DNA of 64,000 nt from Sphingobium chlorophenolicum (GTDB lineage Bacteria; Pseudomonadota; Alphaproteobacteria; Sphingomonadales; Sphingomonadaceae): NCBI RefSeq assembly GCF_000722875.1, contig NZ_JFHR01000001.1:248001-312000 (forward strand), written 5' to 3'. Positions 17,025 through 24,048 of this stretch are shown one piece after another. The notes beneath the pieces are model-generated. The model was given only the letters and a program-made list of their open reading frames with translations. It did not search any database and was not told where the DNA came from. The position numbers were made by a program, and so were the translations under genes. The first letter of the stretch is position 1. Each line of letters begins with the position of its first letter.

Positions 17025-18041
17025 TCAGGTCGCGGGAAAACGCAGCACCAGTTCACGGTCGGCCGGATCGGTCTCAAGCGTGCCGCCATGGGCCGCCATG
17101 ATCCGGTCGACGATAGCGAGGCCGAGGCCGGCGCCATCCTTGCTCGCATGGTCGGCGCGGCGGTGGCGTTGCACAAGGTCGCGCAACCTTTCGAGCGCCA
17201 GCCCAGGGCCCTCGTCCCGCACGCCCAATAGCGCGTGGGGGCCGGCGAAGACCTGGATCGTGCCACCAGCCGGCGTCACGCGCGCGGCATTCTCGATCAG
17301 ATTGCGCAGCGCTGCCGCAATCGCTTCGCGCCTGCCGTTCACGACCGCAGCCTGACCGCGGGTATCGAACGCGATCAGCTTGCCTTGTGCGATGATCCCC
17401 GGCGCCACGGCGCTGACGACCTCGCTCGCCACATCCGCGAGTGACACCTGTTCGGGAGCGGTCTGGGCGGCCTCCGCCGCGTCGATCTGCGCGAGCAGCA
17501 TGAGTTGGTCGATCAGCCGGCGCATGGCCGCCACGTCTTCCTTGAGGCGCGCGGCGTCGTCATAGTCAAGCCGGTCGAGTTCGAGAGACAGGAGGGCGAG
17601 CGGCGTGCGCAACTCGTGCGCGACGTCGGCGGCGAACGCTTCCTGCCGCCGCGCGGCCTGATCGAGCCGCGCCAACAGATCGTTGACCGCATAGACGAAG
17701 GGTAGCGCCTCGGCGGGCATTTGCGACGCATCGATGCGGAACCCTCGTTCGTGGCCCTGTGCAGCCTCGATCCGGGCGGCGGCATCTTCCAGCGGTGCGA
17801 AGGCCTGGCGGATCACTCGGAGCACCATGATCGCGACGGGAACGAGCAGGACGACAAGCGGCAGAGCGACATGCTCAAGCATTTCCTTGATCGCGCGGAT
17901 CATCGCCGCGCGTGCATCGAGATGTGTGAAGGTGACACTGTAGAAGAAGGCGACCGCCGCCAGCAGCAGAACGGTGCCCGCCACACCAATCAGGCCCAAA
18001 CCGCGTTTGAGGCGCCGTGAGATGGAGCGCTGCACGGTCAT
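17025..18041 (-). CDS. Sensor histidine kinase
   Basis: A 338-residue membrane histidine kinase. Two membrane segments (about 17-36 and 57-75) flank a very short periplasmic loop, followed by a HAMP-like region, the H-box ADVAHELRTPLALL with the phospho-accepting His near residue 142, the N-box NLIENAARVTPAGG, G-boxes DEGPGLA and GAGLGLAIVDRI. The small periplasmic loop suggests sensing at or in the membrane. It overlaps the response regulator gene by four bases. Position between metal efflux and cytochrome/VIT genes makes metal the likely signal. Confidence 0.9.
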   Translation of the reverse strand: MTVQRSISRRLKRGLGLIGVAGTVLLLAAVAFFYSVTFTHLDARAAMIRAIKEMLEHVALPLVVLLVPVAIMVLRVIRQAFAPLEDAAARIEAAQGHERGFRIDASQMPAEALPFVYAVNDLLARLDQAARRQEAFAADVAHELRTPLALLSLELDRLDYDDAARLKEDVAAMRRLIDQLMLLAQIDAAEAAQTAPEQVSLADVASEVVSAVAPGIIAQGKLIAFDTRGQAAVVNGRREAIAAALRNLIENAARVTPAGGTIQVFAGPHALLGVRDEGPGLALERLRDLVQRHRRADHASKDGAGLGLAIVDRIMAAHGGTLETDPADRELVLRFPAT

Positions 18042-18715
18042 GCCTTCCCGTCCTTCAGCATATAGCCGACACCCCGAACGGTATGGAGCGCGCCGGCCAC
18101 GCCCGTGTCTTCGAGCTTGCGGCGCAGACGCGAAATGGCGGCTTCGACCGCATTGGGGGTCACCGGATCGTTGAAGCTGTAGAGCGCGTTCTCGATCACT
18201 TCGCGATGGACCACCGTGCCGGCTCGCCGCATCAGCAGTTCCAGAAGGTCCGCCTCGCGGCGCGAAAGGTCGATCTCGCGATCGCCAATGCTGGCAGAGC
18301 GGCTTGCCGTGTCGAAACGCAGCATGCCGACTTCGATGACGGGCTGGGTTCGAACGCCAGGCCGGCGCAGCAGGGCGCGGATGCGCGCGGCGAGCTCGTC
18401 GATCTCGAAGGGTTTGACGATATAATCGTCTGCGCCGGAATCGAGACCGGTGACGCGATCCTCCAGCGCCCCACGCGCGGTCTGGATGATGGCAGGCGGC
18501 ATCTGCTGATATTTTCGGCGGCTCGCGAGCCAGTCGATCCCGTCGCCGTCGGGCAGGCCGAGGTCGAGTATGATGGCATCATAGCTCGCGCTGCCCATCG
18601 CAGCGTCGGCTTGTGCGAGATCATGGGCAACATCGCACACGAAGCCCCGGCGCTGAAGACCGTCGGCGATCAGTGCCGCCATTCGCTCATTATCTTCGAC
18701 GATGAGAAGGCGCAT
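18038..18715 (-). CDS. OmpR/PhoB-family response regulator
   Basis: A 225-residue response regulator. The receiver domain carries the acidic pocket VEDNE, the phosphorylation site Asp in LDLGLPDGDG and Lys in IVKPFE. The winged-helix domain has ISRLRRKLEDTGVAGALHTVRGVGYML. It is co-transcribed with the downstream kinase gene. This architecture matches metal-responsive regulators such as CusR/CzcR/CopR. Three GTCAG-N6-GTCAG repeats flank it and are its probable binding sites; none lies before its own gene, so autoregulation is not evident. Confidence 0.92.
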   Translation of the reverse strand: MRLLIVEDNERMAALIADGLQRRGFVCDVAHDLAQADAAMGSASYDAIILDLGLPDGDGIDWLASRRKYQQMPPAIIQTARGALEDRVTGLDSGADDYIVKPFEIDELAARIRALLRRPGVRTQPVIEVGMLRFDTASRSASIGDREIDLSRREADLLELLMRRAGTVVHREVIENALYSFNDPVTPNAVEAAISRLRRKLEDTGVAGALHTVRGVGYMLKDGKA

Positions 18716-18793
18716 GGGTTTAATGTAGACTTTCCACCAGGAACGAAAGGCAAGAAGGATTGAAGCTTTCTACCAGACCATCAACCGATGTTT

Positions 18794-19483
18794 TCAATCC
18801 CTTTCCTCGTGCGAACCGTGATGGGAATGGCGTTGCTGCGGCGCGAAGGCGGTCGGATCCACCATGACAATGGCGATGATTGCCAGAACGATCGCTGCGG
18901 CACCAAGTAGAGCCGCAAACAAGCCTGGTCCCCGAGCCTCACGCACATTCGGATAGAGGCTGTTCTTCTTGCGGCCGCTGATCATCGCGCGAACAAGGTT
19001 TTCGCCGGTGAGCAGCGACATCAACAGCACGGCGCCGACATGAAGCCCGATCAAAGCAAGCAGGCTGTAGGCGAGGGTTTCATGAAGGTCTTTGTCCATG
19101 CCGCCTGCCGCAACGCTGCTGCCGCTCCAGATGACGATTCCGGTCAATCCGATCAGCGCCACGACTGCGATCGCGCCCAGTGGATTATGACCCACGGAAC
19201 GTCGAGGATGGCCAGCTAGAAGGTCGCGTGCATGGGTGGCGATTGCTGTTGGCCGAATGAAATTCACGAACCGGGCATGCTCGCCTCCGACGAAGCCCCA
19301 GATCAGACGGAACGCAAGCAAGGCAGCAGCAGACCATCCTGCGACCATATGCCACGATGCGATCGGACTATCGTCGTCGGAAGAGAGAAACGCGATCGAG
19401 ATCGCTAGGACCAGCAGCCAATGGAATAGCCGTAGCGGCGTGTCCCAAACCTTGAATGTCCTTGTATATTCAGAATTTGTCAT
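18794..19483 (-). CDS. Cytochrome b561-type diheme membrane protein
   Basis: A 229-residue four-helix membrane cytochrome of the bacterial b561 family. Candidate heme-ligand histidines are in PLRLFHWLL, ASWHMVAGW, DLHETLAYS and LIGLHVGAV. A fifth hydrophobic segment near residues 195-212 and a His-rich tail (QQRHSHHGSHEERD) follow, which is unusual and could bind metal. Such proteins pass electrons between quinones and periplasmic partners. The ATG at 19483 has AAAGGCG upstream; GTG at 19486 is an alternative. A direct-repeat regulator site lies about 40 bp upstream, placing it in the two-component regulon. Confidence 0.85.
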   Translation of the reverse strand: MTNSEYTRTFKVWDTPLRLFHWLLVLAISIAFLSSDDDSPIASWHMVAGWSAAALLAFRLIWGFVGGEHARFVNFIRPTAIATHARDLLAGHPRRSVGHNPLGAIAVVALIGLTGIVIWSGSSVAAGGMDKDLHETLAYSLLALIGLHVGAVLLMSLLTGENLVRAMISGRKKNSLYPNVREARGPGLFAALLGAAAIVLAIIAIVMVDPTAFAPQQRHSHHGSHEERD

Positions 19484-19522
19484 CACGTTCGCCTTTCCAG
19501 CTGGAAGGGCTACGGGTGTTCA

Positions 19523-19538
19523 CTGACCGAATCCTGAC
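19523..19538 (-). promoter_or_regulatory. Direct-repeat response-regulator site 2 (cytochrome b561)
   Basis: Minus-strand GTCAGGATTCGGTCAG, differing from site 1 by a single base and with the same 11-bp half-site period. It ends 36-39 bp before the cytochrome b561 start. Confidence 0.7.
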
Positions 19539-19555
19539 GATGTGAGCAGCGTGGT

Positions 19556-20257
19556 TCAAACCACTGTTCCGAACAGCCTCCCGATGCCCGCGGTCGCAGC
19601 CAGGGCCAGCGCGCCCCAGAATGTGACCCGTAGGATTGATTTCATGGGGCGGGCGCCCCCGGCCCAGGCGCCAAGCGCGCCCAGCAGTGCGAGAAACAAC
19701 AGGGTTGCCGCGACCTCGATTGCGACGAGGCTATCATGCGGAACGACGGCGACCAACAACAGGGGCATGAGGGCGCCTGTGCTGAAAGTTGCGGCGGATG
19801 TGAGCGCGGCCTGGATAGGGCGGGCGGTCACGACTTCGGAAATGCCGAGTTCGTCGCGGGCATGCGCGGCCAGCGCATCCTTTGCCATTAGTTCGTCGGC
19901 TACCTGCCGGGCCAGTTCCTCATTCAGACCGCGTTTGACATAGATGTCCGCCAGTTCCTGATGCTCGAGCACCGGTTGAACGGCGAGTTCACCTCTTTCC
20001 CGGGCGAGGTCGGCATTCTCCGTGTCCGCCTGAGAGCTGACCGAGACATATTCGCCGGCGGCCATCGACATGGCGCCTGCCACCAGCGCCGCCATCCCTG
20101 CGACCAGGATATTGGCCTTGCCCGCGCCGGAGGCTGCGACGCCGACGATGAGGCTCGCGGTCGAAACGATCCCATCATTGGCTCCCAGCACTGCCGCGCG
20201 TAGCCAGCCGATGCGTGACACCGCATGGCGTTCGGGATGGGATCTTAGTCGGCTCAT
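19556..20257 (-). CDS. VIT1/CCC1-family transporter
   Basis: A 233-residue membrane protein of the vacuolar iron transporter family, which in yeast and plants moves Fe/Mn. The N-terminal signature GWLRAAVLGANDGIVSTASLIVGVAASGAG is complete (first segment and Asp/Asn residues). An acidic cytosolic helix (DTENADLARERGEL...) holds the conserved Glu-rich metal-binding region, and three more membrane segments follow. It probably exports iron, manganese or zinc from the cytoplasm. GAAGGACACC precedes the ATG. A direct-repeat regulator site lies 43 bp upstream. Confidence 0.9.
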   Translation of the reverse strand: MSRLRSHPERHAVSRIGWLRAAVLGANDGIVSTASLIVGVAASGAGKANILVAGMAALVAGAMSMAAGEYVSVSSQADTENADLARERGELAVQPVLEHQELADIYVKRGLNEELARQVADELMAKDALAAHARDELGISEVVTARPIQAALTSAATFSTGALMPLLLVAVVPHDSLVAIEVAATLLFLALLGALGAWAGGARPMKSILRVTFWGALALAATAGIGRLFGTVV

Positions 20258-20300
20258 GGTGTCCTTCGTAAAATGCCGTGAAAAAGTTCAACAGTCTTTC

Positions 20301-20316
20301 CTGACGAAACCCTGAC
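20301..20316 (-). promoter_or_regulatory. Direct-repeat response-regulator site 3 (VIT transporter)
   Basis: Minus-strand GTCAGGGTTTCGTCAG. Both GTCAG half-sites and the leading GTCAGGGTT are conserved with site 1. It is 43 bp before the VIT start codon, in the same orientation as the other two copies. Confidence 0.68.
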
Positions 20317-20450
20317 GATGATTGGTAGCCGGCATAGCTCAGCAATCCCTACTTGAATCGGTCTACATTTGTCGCACCACGCTGAAATCGGCACTCGGTG
20401 AAGGGGCCGTCACGCTTGAATCCATAGAGATTGGAGAGACCCGGCCTAGT

Positions 20451-20702
20451 TCATGTGATCATGGCCTCCTGCAGGCGGCTCATGAGAGGCAGCGCCAATT
20501 CCAGATCATCCGGTTCGACGGCTGCCTCCAATATGGTTTCGACGTGCATGACGGCTATGTTCACAGCTTTGGCCTTCGCATGACCGCGGGGATCGATTTC
20601 GGAATCCGTCTTCTTGCGAAACTTCGGGGTGAAGAGACTGCAAAAATTACGTAACTCGCGATCGAATATGATCCAGCCCCCCGTTCGATACGGGTCGTCC
20701 AC
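20451..20702 (-). CDS. Possible small hypothetical protein
   Basis: An 83-residue reading frame from a GTG start, with balanced composition: an N-terminal part rich in aromatics (GGWIIFDRELRNFC), a basic middle, and a helical acidic C-terminus (EAAVEPDDLELALPLMSRL). No family is recognised and no convincing Shine-Dalgarno is seen. Overlapping plus-strand frames exist. Kept because the stretch otherwise lacks genes and the composition is protein-like; it may be non-coding. Confidence 0.3.
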   Translation of the reverse strand: MDDPYRTGGWIIFDRELRNFCSLFTPKFRKKTDSEIDPRGHAKAKAVNIAVMHVETILEAAVEPDDLELALPLMSRLQEAMIT

Positions 20703-21196
20703 GTAATGCGAGTCCTGAACTAATCGCGACAGCGCGTGCGATTATGGGTGAGGATGCGGCCTATCAGGCCGCTTTGATCGCTGCGGAACGTCGCGTATGA
20801 GTGAGAGGCGCGTTAGAGGGGCTTACAAGCCGCATCAGCTTCCAGCCCAGGAAATAGCGGAACGGGAGCCGAACTGGGCAAGGATAACTTGCACTGCGTC
20901 GCTCAATAACTGCGGCAATCCCCATTCGGATAACGGAAACCGAGCGTATATTGCGAGATGAAGTGATACGGCCTTCCGCTCGAACATGATCGCCGTCGCT
21001 GGACAATGGAAGCCGTGGACCGAAAGGGAGGTCCACGAAATCGTAGCCCGATCACGGGAAAGGAATTATCTTTCCCGATTGCTGACCCACATGCTTGCCG
21101 TTTTTCGCTGGCGGATGATCGAACAAGATTGGCGGCGCCTCCTCTCGCTGCTTGCTCCGTCAAAGTGAGCGGTTTCGCGCGGGCATCGTCCCCAGT
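20703..21196. other. Non-coding or decayed stretch
   Basis: About 500 bp between the small hypothetical frame and the secreted protein gene. Short frames occur on both strands (for example a 60-residue basic frame at 20986-21168 on the plus strand), but none has a ribosome-binding site or recognisable motif. The only clear element is the terminator-like hairpin at 20756-20775. Lower base-composition bias than the flanks suggests degraded insertion or island-junction DNA. Confidence 0.5.
20756..20775 (+). terminator. Terminator-like hairpin
   Basis: A perfect 7-bp stem GCGGCCT/AGGCCGC with a 3-base loop, followed by TTT on the plus strand. This fits a weak intrinsic terminator for a plus-strand transcript. 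No convincing plus-strand gene lies immediately upstream, so it could end a small RNA or be a relic. Confidence 0.5.
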
Positions 21197-21847
21197 CTAC
21201 CGTTTCGGCGCCTTTGGGCGCTGCGCGCGGATTTCCGCCAGCAGCACGCCAAGATATTTCTCAGCTTCGGCAGCTTCGCTTTCGGGATAGGCGGCCGTCA
21301 TGCGTCCGCTCCAATAGCCATAGTCGACTGTCGTCAGGCTGGAACGCCATGGTTTGCCGTCGCGATAGCCGGTGAAAGTTCCGCGATAGGCCTTGAGGCG
21401 GCGATTGGTTGGGATCGTCGCCGGTCCTTCCGACACGATGGTCGGCGCGGCAAAATGGGACATCGTAGCCTGACGCATGATCATATAGTGGTCGCGTGGC
21501 GACATCTGGTCGATATGGACCACCGCCATCCGCACCACGATGCGATCGTCGCCGGTGCCGAGTGGCCGGTCGTAGCCGATGGCGATATACTCGCCGCCCG
21601 GATCGAATGCCCGTTCCCTGAGGCGGGTAAAGCCCTCGAATTCCTCCGGGAAGCGCAGGCCGCTGGCCACGTGGACAAGAGTTGTGCCGTCCGGCGCCAA
21701 CTCAAATCCGTCGGGTACCGCGATTGCCGTGGCGTCGGCCGAAGGCGGCGCAGCGGGCGCGGTTTCAGCCAGTGACGGAGCCGCCGAGGACAGCCCCAGC
21801 AGGATGGCGGCGGCAAGGGAAACTGGAACGCGCAATGATCGGGACAT
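21197..21847 (-). CDS. Secreted hypothetical protein
   Basis: A 216-residue protein with a Sec signal peptide (SLRVPVSLAAAILLGLSSAA...SLAE) and a mature domain with mixed beta/alpha character (GFELAPDGTTLVHVASGLRFPEEFEGFTR). I do not recognise the family; it resembles periplasmic proteins annotated only as hypothetical in sphingomonads. The start at 21847 is chosen because it gives a proper signal peptide; a longer frame would run into the L,D-transpeptidase gene. It follows that gene on the same strand with about 120 bp between. Confidence 0.7.
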   Translation of the reverse strand: MSRSLRVPVSLAAAILLGLSSAAPSLAETAPAAPPSADATAIAVPDGFELAPDGTTLVHVASGLRFPEEFEGFTRLRERAFDPGGEYIAIGYDRPLGTGDDRIVVRMAVVHIDQMSPRDHYMIMRQATMSHFAAPTIVSEGPATIPTNRRLKAYRGTFTGYRDGKPWRSSLTTVDYGYWSGRMTAAYPESEAAEAEKYLGVLLAEIRAQRPKAPKR

Positions 21848-21968
21848 CGAAGTCAAATCCTCTGGTGAGTATGTCGTAATTAGGCCGGTCTTCGCAATTA
21901 TGGCAGGGGGCTGTTTGGAATCAGGCGGTAAGACGCTGCGATGGACGCGAAGTCGGGATTGCGCAACG

Positions 21969-23051
21969 TCATCGTTCGTTTGTATCCGCTTGGGCATCCT
22001 CGCCCGTGAGCACGGTCAGGGATGTGCCTGTACTCCCGCTTTCGAGGGTATCGGCCGTGACGATCAGCGTGCTTCCCGGTTTGAGCACCGACAGCAGGCC
22101 CCGTCTGAAGTCCTCGGGAAGGATTAGCCGCTCCCGGTCCTGCCGCGAGACTTCCCCCGTCTGTGCACCGCCAAATACAGGGAGGAACATCCAATGCGTC
22201 CCGTGTTCGTCGATGGAGGCGAGGTTGAAGGCCTGAAGGCCGGAGATCTTGCCGCGGATGGCGACAGGCGCCGAACCGATTTCGATGCCGTTTCGCAACA
22301 CCACGGCGCGCTGGTCCGCCGCGCTGACGATTATGGAGATCGGCCCTGTGAGTGCTTTCTCTGGCTGCCAGACCGTCAAAAAGGCATTCCCGAACGACGA
22401 GCGCCGGGCCGTATCCTGCAGGATACGGGGAGCTGGGGCAAAGCGCGGAATCTCGCTTGCCTGCGTGATGATGACCGTCAGGCCAAGCTGCGTGACATCA
22501 TAGAGGTGCTCGGCGAACGTCAGGGGAAACCGGATGCATCCGTGCGAGGCGGGATAGCCCGGAAGATTGCCGGCGTGCATGGCAATCCCGTCCCAGGTGA
22601 GGCGCTGCATGTAGGGCATCGGCGCGTCATTGTAGAGGTTCGATCTGTGCGCGACTTTCTTTTGGAGGATGGTGAAAACCCCGGTCGGCGTTTCGTGGCC
22701 GGCTGCGCCGGTGGAAACGGTCGAGATGCCGATCAGGACGCCGTTGCGATAGACATAGGCCCGCTGCCTGGCGAGGCTGACGATGATGACCACCGGACCA
22801 TCGGGAGCCGCTTCGGGCGCCCACAGGAACTCTCCTGGCCGTAACGCTTCCACGCTCGCCGCGATCGATCCTGGATCAAGCGCCATAGCGCGGATCGGAG
22901 CGGCGGTCAGGCAGAGCGCGGCAGTCATGGTGCCGGCAAGAAGCGTTCGGCGCGAGAAGCGTGTCGATGGTGCGTGGGATGCGCCGGCCGTTGCCACGGC
23001 AGTGAGCGTCGGGGTTCGCAATATGATGTCTGGTGTTGTGATTTTATCCAT
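21969..23051 (-). CDS. Tat-exported L,D-transpeptidase
   Basis: A 360-residue periplasmic YkuD-type L,D-transpeptidase, which forms 3-3 crosslinks in peptidoglycan or anchors proteins. The N-terminus contains a twin-arginine signal (FSRRTLLAG followed by a hydrophobic stretch to APIRAMA). The catalytic motif is IAMHAGNLPGYPASHGCIR, with His and Cys in place. A second module further on (ISIIVSAADQRAVVLRNGIE) repeats the opening of the YkuD domain (VIIVSLARQRAYVYRNGVL) but lacks the HGC motif, so it looks like a degenerate duplicate. ATG at 23051 is preceded directly by AGAGG, closer than usual. Confidence 0.88.
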   Translation of the reverse strand: MDKITTPDIILRTPTLTAVATAGASHAPSTRFSRRTLLAGTMTAALCLTAAPIRAMALDPGSIAASVEALRPGEFLWAPEAAPDGPVVIIVSLARQRAYVYRNGVLIGISTVSTGAAGHETPTGVFTILQKKVAHRSNLYNDAPMPYMQRLTWDGIAMHAGNLPGYPASHGCIRFPLTFAEHLYDVTQLGLTVIITQASEIPRFAPAPRILQDTARRSSFGNAFLTVWQPEKALTGPISIIVSAADQRAVVLRNGIEIGSAPVAIRGKISGLQAFNLASIDEHGTHWMFLPVFGGAQTGEVSRQDRERLILPEDFRRGLLSVLKPGSTLIVTADTLESGSTGTSLTVLTGEDAQADTNER

Positions 23052-23190
23052 CCTCTTCTGATCAGGCCATAATATCGGTCTGCTTCGCGACGGCCAGCGA
23101 ATCCTTGCCGAAGAACATTTCTGTCCGTCCTGCAAATACACGGCGACACGTTCCTTGGTTGGCGGACCACTGCTGATATGTTGCGTCGAT

Positions 23191-24048
23191 ATGACCCCGC
23201 GAACGATTCTGTTTCCAACCGATTTTAGCGGTCGCTGCGACCGAGCCCGCGACCGCGCGATACAGCTGGCGAGCGAGTGGCGCGCACATCTGGTTCTTCT
23301 CCACGTTCAGAGGGATCCCGATCCCGCAGACATGCTCGACGGACTGCAGGCCGCCGAGAGTCGCCTTCATGCCCGCTTGCGGGCGGAGGTGGCGGACCCG
23401 GATATTCCGGTCGAGACACGCCTCGCCACCGGCGCCGTCTCGCAGGCGGTGCTGGAAGCGTCAACCGCATGCGGGGCGGATCTCATCGTGACCGGCATCT
23501 CGCGCCATGACGATATCGGGGATTTCCTGATCGGCACGACCGTGGAGCGCATGATACGCCATGCTCATGCGCCGGTGCTTATCGTGAAGGAAAAGACCCA
23601 GCACCACTATCGCCGGGTCTTGGTCGCAACCGATTTCTCCGGCTGCTCGGCCCAGGCGCTTCGCACGGCCATGGCCGCATTCCCCGCTGCCGAGATCACT
23701 CTCGTTCACGCCTATCACGTGCCGCTGGAGGCACTTCGGGGCCGGGAAGGGCCGGCAGCTGCGCTGCAGGCCAGGATAGCCTATGATCTGGATGCCTTTC
23801 TGGACAGGACCGATCTGCCCGCCGACGCACGCGACAGGCTGGATATCAATGTCGACTATGGCGAGGTTTGCGAGGTTGTCCGCAATCATGTGAAGCTGAG
23901 CGAAACCGACCTGGCCGTGATCGGAACGCACGGTCGATCGGCCCTGACGGTGGCGGTGCTCGGCAGCACGGCGCGGGCGCTGCTCAGCCGTCTCGATTGC
24001 GATGTCCTGCTCGTGCGCCAGCAGCCGCAGGCGGATGCTGCCGTCTGA
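23191..24048 (+). CDS. Tandem universal stress protein (UspA family)
   Basis: A 285-residue cytoplasmic protein with two fused Usp domains. Domain 1 starts RTILFPTDFSGRCDRA, and domain 2 starts RRVLVATDFSGCSAQA near residue 145. Each ends in an ATP-loop-like stretch: GISRHDDIGDFLIGTTVERMI in the first and GTHGRSALTVAVLGSTARALL in the second; only the second has the usual G-x2-G-x9-G spacing, so ATP binding may be limited to one half. Tandem Usps are induced by starvation, low oxygen and stress. The gene is divergent from the L,D-transpeptidase, and its stop overlaps the start region of the phospholipase D-like gene. Confidence 0.9.
   Translation: MTPRTILFPTDFSGRCDRARDRAIQLASEWRAHLVLLHVQRDPDPADMLDGLQAAESRLHARLRAEVADPDIPVETRLATGAVSQAVLEASTACGADLIVTGISRHDDIGDFLIGTTVERMIRHAHAPVLIVKEKTQHHYRRVLVATDFSGCSAQALRTAMAAFPAAEITLVHAYHVPLEALRGREGPAAALQARIAYDLDAFLDRTDLPADARDRLDINVDYGEVCEVVRNHVKLSETDLAVIGTHGRSALTVAVLGSTARALLSRLDCDVLLVRQQPQADAAV

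Noticed and set aside
19548..19575. tRNA-like GGTTCAAACC sequence
   Set aside because: It lies at the 3' end of the VIT gene and no acceptor stem, D-arm or anticodon arm can be folded around it.
20322..20654. Possible 110-residue plus-strand protein
   Set aside because: No Shine-Dalgarno, no recognisable motif, unnatural composition, and overlap with another weak frame; the terminator-like hairpin downstream could equally belong to a small RNA.
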